From Myxococcota bacterium (GTDB taxonomy: Bacteria > Myxococcota_A > UBA9042 > DTJE01), in contig JAGOKF010000003.1 of NCBI GenBank assembly GCA_017994695.1, forward strand, positions 1 to 64,000: a DNA stretch of 64,000 nucleotides, read 5' to 3'. Shown here in pieces: positions 1 through 10,239 of this stretch. The notes below the pieces were generated by a model that did not search any database, had not been told where the DNA came from, and worked only from the letters and a program-made list of their open reading frames with translations. Every line of letters starts with the position of its first letter. Positions within the stretch are counted from its first letter, which is position 1. The position numbers and the translations under genes were made by a program.

Positions 1-2
1 TG

Positions 3-36
3 GTCTCGTGGGCTCGGGGATGTGTATAAGAGCCAG
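3..36. other. Residual Nextera sequencing adapter at contig end
   Basis: Thirty-two of 34 bases match the Illumina Nextera read-2 transposon adapter, which ends in the Tn5 mosaic end. The mismatches are at positions 18 and 33. The reverse strand reads as the familiar mosaic-end sequence. This is library DNA left by assembly, so genomic sequence starts at 37 and any reading frame entering the first 36 bases is artificial. Confidence 0.95.
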
Positions 37-3000
37 CACCGACACGGCCCCGTCCAGGCCCTCGATGCCCAGGGACGCCCCCGGGATCTCCGCATCGACC
101 CCCCGGGCCTGGACCGCCCCGGCGATGCGGAACAGCGACCAGTCCCCCGACTCGACCCGGAACGGCACCTCGACGGTTCCCCGGCCCCGGAAGGTCTCCG
201 GGGCCAGGCCGACCCGGGCGAGGTCCTGGACCAGGGTGCCTTCCAGGCTGACGGACTTGCGGCCCAGCACGACGGGGATCCGGGGGTCTTGCCCGTCCCC
301 GGCCCGGGCATCCTCGACGGCGGCCTGGACCCGCAGGCTCGTCCCCCCGGCCGGGTTGTCCAGGGAAAGGCTGTCCAGCCGCAGCACCGAGAAGGGCACC
401 AGCCGCCCCCGGGCCGACAGGGCCAGGTCCCCGAGGGGGTATCCCTGGTCGGCCTCCCGGGCCACCTCCCGGACCCGCGCCTCCAGGTCCAAGGCGACCG
501 GCGACTCGTCCGGTCCCCGGAACAGGCCCGCCCGGACCTGAAGTCCCCGGACCAGGACGCCTTCGGAGGCCGTCCTCAGGCGCCCCTCCTCGACGTCCAG
601 GTCCAGGCGGCCCCTCCAGCCGTCGGCCGCCGCCTCCAGGTGGCCGCCCACTCTGACCCCTTCCAGGGGACCGGCCACGTCCCCCCGGAGTCCCAGACCC
701 CGGATCCGGAAGTCCAGGTCCGCTTCCCCCCGGGCCCGCCGCAGGGCGTCGGGGGCGACCGCCGGGATCATCCCCCCCCGAGCCACCCGGGTGACCCCGG
801 TGAACCGGGCCTTCCAGGTCCCTTCCACTCCGAGGCGGTCCCCGTCCAGCCGTTCCCTGGCCTCCGGGGGCAGCAGGGCCAGCCACGAGGGGCTCCCTGA
901 CAGGACCGCCCGGCCTTCCAGGGCCAGCAGGCATCCGGTCGCCTCGATCCGGGTACCCCCTTCGGCCACCACGCGCCCCCCGTCCAGGGCCCGGACTTCG
1001 AGGCCGCCCCGGATGCCGCCCGGACGGCCGGCGGCCCGGACGGAGACCTCCACCGAGTCGGCCAGCAGCCTGCCCCGGACCCTCGGCGAGTCGAGCGTCA
1101 GCGTCCCGTCCACCTCCGGCGCCGACAGCCGGCCCCCGAACCTCCCCTGGAGGCCCGCCCGGTCCGCCGAGAATCCGCCGCCGGGGGCCGCGGGGCGATC
1201 CACGGACAGGGACAGCGATCCCCGGCCCGAGGGCAAGGGGGACCCCAGTTCCGACAGGTCCGCCGCGACGCGAGCCGTGACCGACATCCGGGACAGCGGA
1301 AGCCCCCGGGGCAGCCAGGGCGCGGCGAAGCGAAGGGACGGGGAGGCCATGTCCAGTCCGACCCGGGCCGATCCCCCGCCAGCGTCCGCCTCCATGCGCG
1401 CCCGGACCCAGGGGGAGTCCAGGTCCGCCCGGACCCGGCCTCCGGAGGCTGCCAGGGGTTCCGCCGGGAGGATCCCGTCGGCGTCGAACGAGAGGCGGAT
1501 CGGCCCCGGGTCCAGCACGGGGCCCTGGCGGGGTGCCCAGCCGATCCGCCGGGCCGCCACCTCCCCCTGCCCCCCAAAGGGACCTCCGGCGCTTCCCGAT
1601 CCCTTCAGGGACAAGAGGACGCCCTGTCCCTCGAGGGACCCCTCCGGCAGGTCGGCCCGCACCCCGTCGGCCCCCAGGCGCATCTCGCCGCGGGCCCCCT
1701 CGAATCCCGTCCCGCCCAGGAGGTCCTCCAGCCGTCCGGCGAGGCTCCACCCCGTGGCCTCGACCGCCGCGCCCGAGAGGCGGGTCGCCAGCCGCCGCCC
1801 CGATACCTCCAGCGACATCCCCAGCGCCCCGGGACTCCCGGGAACCCCGGCCCCGGCGAGGGCCAGCCCCTCCGCCTCCAGCGAAGGCCCCTCCCGGGGC
1901 GTCCAGGCCAACCGTCCCGCGGTCCCCCGGAGGGACAGCGTCCCCGGCATCTGCCAGGCCCCGTCCCCGGTCCTTCCGAGCCCCACGACCTCCAGCAGGA
2001 AGGTCGCATCCCGGACCTCGAGGCCCGGCACCAGCGCCCACAGCCATCCCGGAACCAGGCCCGATTCCCCGGAGGCCCGCAACTCCAGGACCTTCCAGGC
2101 CCACGACTCCCCGGCGCCCCGGTCCCGGACCTCCAGCGTCCCCTCCAGGGACAGGGCTCCCAGCACCTCGCCCCAGACCGTCACCACGGTGGTTCCGGCC
2201 TCTGGGTCCAGGTCCGCCCGGGCCGTCGCCCGGAGGATCGGTCCCTCCCGGGGAAGGCGGGGGTCCAGGTCCTGGTCCGCCAGGGCCCACTCCGCCCGGC
2301 CGATCGTCACCTGCCTCCGGCCCGCCTGCACCTCGACGGCCCCCCGCAGGGTCGCTCCCCGCCGGGTCCCGTCGGGACCGGTCCGGGACAGCCGCAGGCC
2401 GGACTCGCCGTCGGACTCGAGTCGCAGGCTGCCCCCGGGACCGCCTGCCCTCCCGTCCCAGGCCCCCTCGATCACCAGGCCCTCCAGCCGGTCGATGAAG
2501 TCCCCCTCGGGGGTCACCTGCACCCGGGCCAAAGAGACCCCGGAGATCCGCACGCCCCCGATGGCGACCCCCAGGTCCAGGGAATCCAGGGACCGGGAGA
2601 TCGTCGATCCGGAGTCGGATTCCTCCGATCCGGCGCCCCCGAAGGCATCCAGGGACCCCCGTCCCTCCGAATCCTGGACCAGGGCCAGGGCCAGGCCCTC
2701 GACCAGGACCTCCTCGATCTCCGGCACGCCGCCGGCCAGGGAGCCCATCCGGAAGCGGGCCTCCACCCGGTCGATCCGAAGCAGTTCCGGTGCATGGGCG
2801 TCCCAGGGGGCAGGATTCCGCACGGCCAGGTTCCGGGCCTCGAGGGTCCCGGAGAGACCGAAGGAAAGCCGCTCGTAGTCCACCGAGAGGCCGGTGGCCC
2901 GGGCGATCGAGGACCGGACCAGTTCCCTGCAGGGGGCCCATTCCAGGTGCCCCAGGCAGAGGACCAGCCCGGCCCCCGCCAGGACGGCCACCAGTGTCAG

Positions 3001-3063
3001 CGCCGCCAGGATCCCGCCCAGGATCCGGAGGCCCCGGCGACGGCGGGGCGAGGATGCGGTCAC
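37..3063 (-). CDS. AsmA/TamB-like inner-membrane-anchored periplasmic protein, 3' end missing
   Basis: An open frame of about 1,009 codons starts at a GTG at 3063, with GGAGG seven bases upstream, and runs without a stop to the contig end. The protein opens with an Arg-rich stretch (SPRRRRGLR) and one membrane segment at about residues 12-37. Next comes an AsmA-type opening in which residues VDYERLSFGLSG are followed by a series of beta-strand-like repeats rich in Gly, Leu, Glu and Arg. This architecture is typical of AsmA/TamB/YhdP proteins, which bridge the periplasm for phospholipid or outer-membrane protein transport. The family call rests on the N-terminal anchor, the repeat character and size, because the diagnostic C-terminal domain lies beyond the contig. 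It is divergent from the lipoprotein gene at 3172. Confidence 0.75.
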
Positions 3064-3112
3064 GGCGAACCTCCGGCGCCCATTCTATCCCACCCCGGCT
3101 CCCGGGAACCGG

Positions 3113-3142
3113 TTGCGCCGGGGCCCCGGAAACCGACACAAT
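3113..3142 (+). promoter_or_regulatory. Candidate promoter of the 3172 lipoprotein gene
   Basis: TTGCGC at 3113-3118 and CACAAT at 3137-3142 are 18 bases apart. The -10 ends 29 bases before the ATG. It is the only AT-enriched element in the gap and is a weak match. Confidence 0.35.
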
Positions 3143-3171
3143 GTCCGGGAAGGCCCGAGGGAGGGAAGGTC

Positions 3172-4608
3172 ATGCACCGGAGCACCCGCTGGTTTGCCCT
3201 GGCCCTGGGACCCCTGCTCGCCTGCCTCGATCCCGGCCTCCGGGACCCGGCCGACCCCGGCCCGCGGCCCCAGGACCCCGGTTCCCTCGGGGACGACCAC
3301 CTGGCACGGGATCCTTCGCCGGAACTCCCGGACCCAGGAAACCAGGCGCCGGACCGGGGACCGGACGGGACGGACCTGCCCCCGCCGGAGGACTGCGGGC
3401 CGCTGGTGTGCTACGACTGCTTCTGCGAAGGGGCGCCCGCCTGCGGAGGATGCTACACCTCCTGCGATCCGGTCCCCCCGGAGATCGCGGACTGCTCCTG
3501 CTGCTCCCAGGGGTCCTGCACCCCGCCGGAATTCCCCGGGGACTGCGCCGGGGTCTCCACGTTCCAGTGCGGGTTCCAGGCCGAATGCCGGGACGGCGCC
3601 ATCGAGGCCCGGTGGCACCACCACTGGTTCTGCAGAGGAGAGGAGCGGATCACCGAGTTCGCCTGCCAGTCCCCCTGCCCCCACGGCTGCACCGAGGGCC
3701 CCATCCAGGACTGGCCCCCGAACGGGACCGAACTGCTCGATCGGTTCTGCCACCAGTGCCGGGACCCCGCGGACTGCGAAGACCGGAACCATGACGCCTG
3801 CGAGGGCGGCTGGGAATGTCGGGACGGCCTCTGTTCCTGGACCTGCAATCCCCCGGGTTGCGTGCCCGAAGGGGGAAGCGTCCCGGTGGTGCCCGACGCC
3901 CCCTCCTGCTGCCCGGGTCTCGCCCTGGTTCCGTGCGACCGGCCGGACGATGCCGGGGCCTGCCAGGCCTGCGAGGGCGCCGCGATCTGCACCCGGTGTG
4001 GCGACGGGACCTGCGGCACCGGGGAGAACCGCTGCAACTGCCCGAAGGACTGCGGACTTCCATGCCTCGGCCTGGGGGAACGGTTCCTGGACTCGGAGAC
4101 CACGGACCGGTGCTGCGAGGGACTCGTGGCGGCGAACGACTGTGCCATCGCCGAGGGATCCGGCTGCTCGTGTCCCAAGTGCCCCTGCTATCTCTGCATC
4201 CCCTGCGGGGACGGGGTCTGCGGGCCATGGGAGCACTTCTGCAACTGCCCCAAGGACTGCCCCGACCCCGAGAAGTGCCTGGCGACCACCCGGAGTCCCT
4301 GCCAGGGAGACCCCTACGGAGGCCAGGACCCGGCCGGGAGGCTGGAAATCCGGGTCGAGGGGCACGACGTGACGGTCCGGCACCGGGAGGCGGTGCTGAA
4401 CTGCTGCCTGGAGGTCACCCTCTGCGTCACCCCCGAGCGGGACCGCCTGCGGTTCGTCGAGCGGTCGTCCGGCGCGCCGTGCTTCTGCCAGTGCCTCTTC
4501 GACCTGGAGGCGACCCTCCAGGGGATCCCCTCGGGCACCTACGAACTCTCCCTGTGGAACGACCAGTCCCAGGCGACCCTGTTCACCGAGACCGTCCGGG
4601 TCCCATGA
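3172..4608 (+). CDS. Cys-rich secreted lipoprotein with CGDG-C repeats
   Basis: The protein has 478 residues and starts at an ATG with GAGGGAAGG upstream. Residues 1-18 form a lipoprotein signal ending in LLAC, so Cys18 would be lipidated. A Pro/Asp spacer follows to about residue 65. The rest is a chain of closely spaced cysteines. Two copies of the motif CGDG-x-C...C-x-CPKDC (near residues 278-297 and 344-363) match the Cys-rich modules common in Myxococcota surface proteins and recur in the gene at 63243. The last 100 residues have fewer cysteines and look like a beta-sandwich. I recognise no enzyme motif. It probably folds through disulfides on the outer membrane; the ligand is unknown. 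Confidence 0.8.
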   Translation: MHRSTRWFALALGPLLACLDPGLRDPADPGPRPQDPGSLGDDHLARDPSPELPDPGNQAPDRGPDGTDLPPPEDCGPLVCYDCFCEGAPACGGCYTSCDPVPPEIADCSCCSQGSCTPPEFPGDCAGVSTFQCGFQAECRDGAIEARWHHHWFCRGEERITEFACQSPCPHGCTEGPIQDWPPNGTELLDRFCHQCRDPADCEDRNHDACEGGWECRDGLCSWTCNPPGCVPEGGSVPVVPDAPSCCPGLALVPCDRPDDAGACQACEGAAICTRCGDGTCGTGENRCNCPKDCGLPCLGLGERFLDSETTDRCCEGLVAANDCAIAEGSGCSCPKCPCYLCIPCGDGVCGPWEHFCNCPKDCPDPEKCLATTRSPCQGDPYGGQDPAGRLEIRVEGHDVTVRHREAVLNCCLEVTLCVTPERDRLRFVERSSGAPCFCQCLFDLEATLQGIPSGTYELSLWNDQSQATLFTETVRVP

Positions 4609-4674
4609 AACCCTCGGACCCCCCCGGCCGCCGTCCGTCGGATCGGTGCATTCGACGCCGGGACCGCGCCCCGG

Positions 4675-5419
<745 letters not shown>

Positions 5420-5427
<8 letters not shown>

Positions 5428-6637
5428 TGCGAATCACCTCGGCCGGGTCCAGCAGGGCGGCCCGCCGGGCCGGCGCCACCGCCGACACCAGGCCCACCAC
5501 CGTGGCCATCGTCGCCGCCACCGCGAACCGCTGCCAGGACAGGTCCACCGGGAAGGTCGGCGATCCGTCGGGATTGCGGGCCATCCCCTGGAACAGCACG
5601 CTCAGGATCACGCCAAGGACGCTGCCCAGCAGTGAACCGACCAGTCCCACCAGCCCCCCCTGGATCAGGAAGACCGCCTGGGCCTGCCCCGTGGACACCC
5701 CGATCGTCTTCAGGATGCCGATCTCCCGGGACTTCTGCACCACCGACACCACCAGCACCGACGCGATGCCCAGGGCCACCGCCAGCACGACGAAGAACTG
5801 GATCATGTAGGAAGAGGCGTTCTGGGACTTCAGGCCGATCAGCAGCTCGGCATTGATCCGAGTCCAGGGGTCCACCTGCATCCCGGTGCGGCCGGCGATG
5901 CGCCGAGCCATCGCCTCGGCCTCGAAGATCTCCCGGATCCGGACCTCCAGGCTGGTCACGTCCGCGCCCAGGTCCAGCAGGGACTGGGCCCGGCGCAGGG
6001 ACACCAGCGCCCACCGCTGGTTCACGTCCTTCGCCCCCAGGTCGAAGATCCCGGACACCGTGAAGACCTCGGTCACTCCCCGCTCGGTCGTGACCCGGAT
6101 CCGGTCTCCCACGCCCACGCCCAGGTCCTCGGCCAGTTCCACCCCGATGGCCGCCTCGTCCCCCTGGAGCCGGAATTCCCCGCCCCGGAGCCGGTTCCGG
6201 ATCCCCACGATCCGGTCGAACCGATCGGGATCGATCCCCCGCAGCGCGACGGCCTTGTTCACGTCCCCCCGGGCCGCGAAGGCCGCCCCGGCCGCCACCG
6301 GGGACACGGCCACGACGCCCTCCGTCTCCTCGAGCACCCGCACCAGGGGCTTCCACTCGGCGATGGTCTGCCGGCGGGTGGCGCTCTTCTGGACCTGGGC
6401 CGCGACGAAATCCCCCTGCTCCTCCCGCAGCCGCCGGGCCCCCTCCTTCGGGGCCTGGATCACCAGGTGGGGCTGGCTCCCGAGCGTGCGGCGGATCAGG
6501 GTCGCCTGGAGGCCCGAGATCAGGGCCGACAGGAAGATGATTACCCCGACGCCGACCGAGACCCCGGCCAGGATCAGCAGGGACTGGAACCGGCCCTCCC
6601 GGAGGAACCGGACGGCCAGCAGGAATTCCACCGGCAT
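5420..6637 (-). CDS. MacB/LolC-type ABC transporter permease
   Basis: The 405-residue protein has one N-terminal membrane helix (about residues 18-40), a long periplasmic domain and three C-terminal helices, the layout of FtsX/MacB_PCD permeases. The last part carries the family signature ending [18 protein letters not shown]. Unlike E. coli MacB the ATPase is a separate gene (4675-5427). The ATG shares its first base with the stop of the upstream adaptor gene (TGATG), indicating coupling. The likely role is mechanotransmission of an envelope substrate with the 6637-7842 adaptor. Confidence 0.88.
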
Positions 6638-7842
6638 CACGGCCCCCGTTCCCGGACCCGCACCTTCATGCCCGGGGTCCAGTCGGCCTTCGGATCCAGC
6701 AGCACCAGGTCCCCCTCCCGGAGCCCCTCGACCACCTCCGCCCGGTTCTCGCCCACGATGCCCAGCCGGACGTCCCGGGGCTGGGCGCGCCCCCCCTCCG
6801 CCACCCAGACCCGGGCCGCCTCCCCCCGGAGATCCCGGGTCGCCTCCAGCGGGATCACCGGCACCCCGGCCTTCCGGGCCACGGTCACCTCGATGGACAC
6901 CGTCAGGTCCGGGCGAAGGTATTCGGGGGGATCGGGGACCTCCAGCCGGACCTCCACGGTCCCCTTCCTCGGGTCCACCGAGGGCAGCACCTGGACCACC
7001 CGGGCCGGGAAGGTCCGGCCCGGCCAGGCGTCCGCCGAGACGATCGCCTCCTGCCCGGGCCGGATCAGCCGGAGGGTCTTCTCGTCCGGCTCCATCACCA
7101 GGTAGGGAGGGCCCTCCCAGGCGAAGGTCAACAGCGCCTGTCCCGGGCTGACGACATCCCCCGGCTCCACTCCCCGGACCAGCACGACGCCGTCCCCGGG
7201 CGCCCGGATGCGGGTCTGGTCCAGCCGGGCCTCGGCGACCTCCAGGGAGGCCCGGGCCTGTTCCAGGGCCGCCTCGGCCGCCCGGAACTCGGCCCCCTGG
7301 GTCCGGGACCCCTCGGCCTGGCTCCGGCTGGCCCGGAGCCGCGCCCGGGCCTGGTCCGCGTGGGTCCGCGCCTGGTCCAAGTCGTCCTCCGTGGCGGCCC
7401 CCGACGCCGCGAGGGCCTCGATCCTCCGGAGCCGCTGTTCGGCCAGATCCACGGCCGCCTGGGCCTGGCGCAGGTCCTCCTCGGCGATTCTCCCGGAGAC
7501 CGTCCGCAGGGCATCCCTCCGGGCCTGGGCCTGGGCCACCGCCGCCCGGGCCTGGGTCACGGCGGCCTGGGCCTCCCGGTCCTCCAGGCGGACCAGCACG
7601 TCCCCCGCGGCGACCCGATTCCCCTCCCGGAACCGGACCTCGGCGACCCGTCCCACCGTCGTGGACCCCAGCGTGGTCCGGGCCGCGGCGGCCACCCGGC
7701 CGCTGGCCACCACCGTGTGGGTCAGGTCCCCCCGGGCCACCCGGACGGCCGACACGGCCTTGCCCCGCAAGGTCGCGAACCCGACGGCCCCGATCCCCAG
7801 GAGCACCGCCACCAGCACCCCGATGCGGATCTTGCGGCTCAT
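6637..7842 (-). CDS. MacA-like periplasmic adaptor (membrane fusion protein)
   Basis: The 401-residue protein begins with a membrane anchor (about residues 7-25) followed by a first half-lipoyl motif (VASGRVAAAARTTLGS). An Ala/Gln/Arg-rich coiled-coil hairpin covers about residues 90-215. The second half-lipoyl segment (TRIRAPGDGVVLVRGVEPGD), a beta-barrel and a membrane-proximal domain complete it. The ATG at 7842 has GGGAGG upstream and overlaps the marR-like stop as ATGA. It should link the permease at 5420-6637 to an outer-membrane exit duct, although no TolC gene lies in the window. Confidence 0.9.
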   Translation of the reverse strand: MSRKIRIGVLVAVLLGIGAVGFATLRGKAVSAVRVARGDLTHTVVASGRVAAAARTTLGSTTVGRVAEVRFREGNRVAAGDVLVRLEDREAQAAVTQARAAVAQAQARRDALRTVSGRIAEEDLRQAQAAVDLAEQRLRRIEALAASGAATEDDLDQARTHADQARARLRASRSQAEGSRTQGAEFRAAEAALEQARASLEVAEARLDQTRIRAPGDGVVLVRGVEPGDVVSPGQALLTFAWEGPPYLVMEPDEKTLRLIRPGQEAIVSADAWPGRTFPARVVQVLPSVDPRKGTVEVRLEVPDPPEYLRPDLTVSIEVTVARKAGVPVIPLEATRDLRGEAARVWVAEGGRAQPRDVRLGIVGENRAEVVEGLREGDLVLLDPKADWTPGMKVRVRERGP

Positions 7843-8333
7843 GGACCGTCCCTCCCATCGCCGGCCGGGCCGCCCTCCTCGGGCACCTCCAGCGTCAGCC
7901 TCCGGGCCGCCCGTTCCATCGCCTCCAGGCCCAGGCGCACCTGGTCCAGTTCCAGGTCGTCCATCCGGGACAGCAGGCGCTCGGTCCGACGGTGGCCCGC
8001 GGACACCAGGTTGCCGGCCACCTCGGCCCCCTTGTCCGACAGGGAGACCCGCACCCGCCGCCGGTCCTTCGGGTCCACCGACCGGTTCACCCACCCGCCG
8101 GCGACCATCCGGTCCAGGGTCTCGCTGACCGTGGCCTTGGACAGCAGCAGCGCCCGGGCGATCTCCCCGACGGTCACGGGCCCCTGGGCCCGGACCAGCA
8201 GCAGGATCTTCAACTGGCCGTGGCCGAGCTCCAGTCCGTTCCAGGCGGCCTCCCCGGTCCATCCGAGCGTCCGGTGGACCGACTCCTCGATCTCCAGGAT
8301 GCGCCGGATGACCTCCTCCCTGCGGCTTGCCAT
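7839..8333 (-). CDS. MarR-family transcriptional regulator of the export operon
   Basis: The 164-residue protein has a winged helix-turn-helix: recognition helix region SKATVSETLDRMVAGGWV and wing DPKDRRRVRVSLSDKG, the MarR hallmark. I chose the ATG at 8333 (GGAGGG upstream) over one at 8387, because the latter lies inside the proposed -35 box. It is the first gene of the regulator-adaptor-permease-ATPase operon, all joined by overlapping start and stop codons. Autoregulation and ligand-induced derepression of the exporter are therefore likely, as in other MarR-led efflux operons. Confidence 0.9.
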   Translation of the reverse strand: MASRREEVIRRILEIEESVHRTLGWTGEAAWNGLELGHGQLKILLLVRAQGPVTVGEIARALLLSKATVSETLDRMVAGGWVNRSVDPKDRRRVRVSLSDKGAEVAGNLVSAGHRRTERLLSRMDDLELDQVRLGLEAMERAARRLTLEVPEEGGPAGDGRDGP

Positions 8334-8359
8334 GACATCCCTCCGCCAAGCAGAAACGT

Positions 8360-8387
8360 ATGGTAATGCCGAACGAATGGTTTGCAA
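8360..8387 (-). promoter_or_regulatory. Candidate promoter/operator of the marR-exporter operon
   Basis: On the minus strand TTGCAA (8382-8387) and TACCAT (8360-8365) are 16 bases apart in an AT-enriched patch 27 bases before the chosen ATG. A direct repeat of ACCAT falls between and within the boxes. This is the obvious place for MarR binding, but I find no clean inverted repeat. Confidence 0.45.
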
Positions 8388-8427
8388 GCCCCGATGCCCC
8401 GGTCCCGGACCACCGGATCCGGCCGCC

Positions 8428-8457
8428 TTGAGGCGAACGGGACCGGACCGCTATACT
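8428..8457 (+). promoter_or_regulatory. Candidate promoter of the 8499 lipoprotein gene
   Basis: TTGAGG at 8428-8433 and TATACT at 8452-8457 are separated by 18 bases and lie 41 bases upstream of the ATG. It is divergent from the marR promoter. Confidence 0.5.
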
Positions 8458-8498
8458 GCCGGAGCACGGCCCCGAAGAGGCCCGGAAGGGGGATTCCA

Positions 8499-10115
8499 AT
8501 GAAGACGGCAAAGGGATTCATCGCGTGCCTGCTGGCGGGAGCCGCCTGCGGAGGAACGGGAGGCAGCGGCCGGGACCCCGGGAGCGGGGCGACCGGCGAC
8601 CAGCCAGGAAACAGGGACGTCCCCGGGGAGGAGGTTCCCGGAGAGACGCCCCCCCCGGCGGAGTGCGCGGTGGACCAGGACTGCGATTTCCTGGCGCTGA
8701 TTCGCCTGGGCCACGTGGATCCGGGCACCTGCAGGTCCGACGGGGACTGCACCTCCCCCGATCGACCGTCCTGTCTGGCCGACCCGGGATGGTGCGGCTG
8801 CCGGGACGACCTCGACTGCCCGCCGCCGAAGGGGTGCCACCCGGTCACCCGCCGATGCGAGAACCCCTGCCAGTCCTCGGCGTGGTGCGGGTCCGGCCGG
8901 GAGTGCGTCCAGGGCTACTGCACGGACCGATGGGGCTGTAACTGCCAGGGGAAGTGCATCCCGGCAGCGTGCCAGGACGACGACCAGTGCCCCTCGGACC
9001 GGTACTGCGATCCCTGCACCCGGACCTGCGAACCGAAGAAGCGCCCCTGCCAGGCCTGCGACCGGGACGCCGAGTGCCGGGGCGACCAGGCCCGGTGCCT
9101 CCAGGAGTTCGAGTGGCAAGGGTCCCCGGTGGCGTTCCCGGCGAAGGTCTGCGCCCCGTGGTGCCCCCTCGCGAGCGGCATCTGCGCCGTGGAAGACGCG
9201 GCCCAGGGGGCCTTCGTCTGCGCCCGGATCCCCGGGTCCGACGCCGGGGCCTGCGTCCCATCGACGATGGACTGCACCCAGGTGACCCCCGCCTGCACCA
9301 GGGACGAGGAGTGCCCGGACCCCTCCCGCCCGAAGTGCTGGCCGGACCGGCGCGTCTGCGGGTGCCGGGACGCCTTCTCCTGCCCCTTCGGCCAGATCTG
9401 CCACCCGGTGACCCACCAGTGCACCGGCGGCTGCACCGAGGACGCCCAGTGCGGCCAGGACAAGGTCTGCTCCGCCGGACTCTGCCGGGAGGCCTGCCGT
9501 TGGACCGTGGACGATCGGCTGGTCGGCTGCGACGACCCGCCGCCGGTCGAGGGCAAGGAATGGGACTGCGACAAGAACGGCCACTGCTTCATCCCGGGCA
9601 TGTGCTTCGGGCCGAAGGACTGCCCCGAACCCGAGACGCACTGCGACGCCGGGAGCCGGGAGTGCCGGCCGGGGTGCCTGATGGACTTCGACTGCAAGGC
9701 CGGCTCGAAGATCTGCGACACCGTGACGGGCCGGTGCATCGATCGCCCCTGCACGGGCAACTTCGAGTGCTCCTGCGGCCAGGTCTGCCAGGCAGGAGCC
9801 TGCGAGGTCGCCCAGGGACGATACTGCGACCCCTGCGACCAGCAGCAGGGGGAGACCGCCTGCGGCAGCAAGGACGTCCTCTGCATCGGGCTCCAGGACG
9901 AGGAGGGCAAGGACCGGGGATCCTACTGCCTGCCTCCCTGCGGGCCCGACCCGGCCAACCCCTGCCCCAACGGGTGGACCTGCGAGGAGATCACCGACAC
10001 GGAGGGCAAGAGCCACGGCCGCAAGTGCTTCCGCTGGTGCTTCGCCCCCGTCGCCGGCGGCTGCGCCATCGGCAATCCCCCGGAACCCGACGCGGCATCC
10101 ACCGCGGACCCGTAG
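8499..10115 (+). CDS. Large Cys-rich lipoprotein of Myxococcota type
   Basis: The 538-residue protein starts at an ATG preceded by GGAAGGGGG. A signal peptide ends near Cys17 (LAGAAC), then a Gly/Asp/Pro spacer. From residue 55 onward more than 60 cysteines occur in repeating units of the form C-x(5-6)-C-x(4-8)-C, for example DDQCPSDRYCDPCTRTC and DAQCGQDKVCSAGLC. These resemble the many-disulfide EGF-like or Dickkopf-like modules abundant in myxobacterial cell-surface proteins. No catalytic motif is visible. It probably acts as a rigid adhesion or scaffold module. It may be co-expressed with the ASH-repeat lipoprotein at 10240. Confidence 0.8.
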   Translation: MKTAKGFIACLLAGAACGGTGGSGRDPGSGATGDQPGNRDVPGEEVPGETPPPAECAVDQDCDFLALIRLGHVDPGTCRSDGDCTSPDRPSCLADPGWCGCRDDLDCPPPKGCHPVTRRCENPCQSSAWCGSGRECVQGYCTDRWGCNCQGKCIPAACQDDDQCPSDRYCDPCTRTCEPKKRPCQACDRDAECRGDQARCLQEFEWQGSPVAFPAKVCAPWCPLASGICAVEDAAQGAFVCARIPGSDAGACVPSTMDCTQVTPACTRDEECPDPSRPKCWPDRRVCGCRDAFSCPFGQICHPVTHQCTGGCTEDAQCGQDKVCSAGLCREACRWTVDDRLVGCDDPPPVEGKEWDCDKNGHCFIPGMCFGPKDCPEPETHCDAGSRECRPGCLMDFDCKAGSKICDTVTGRCIDRPCTGNFECSCGQVCQAGACEVAQGRYCDPCDQQQGETACGSKDVLCIGLQDEEGKDRGSYCLPPCGPDPANPCPNGWTCEEITDTEGKSHGRKCFRWCFAPVAGGCAIGNPPEPDAASTADP

Positions 10116-10239
10116 GTCCCCCACGGCGCACGCCCGGAAAGCCCGGGGTTCCCCCCTTCGCAGCAGCAGGATTGACGCGGGCCACCCCCATCCGGGAAGA
10201 TTGTCGGGTTCTGGCCCATCAACCCTTGAGGAGGTCCGG

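Noticed and set aside
8-900. Two plus-strand frames beginning at the contig edge
   Set aside because: They start inside adapter sequence and oppose the continuous AsmA-like frame on the minus strand.
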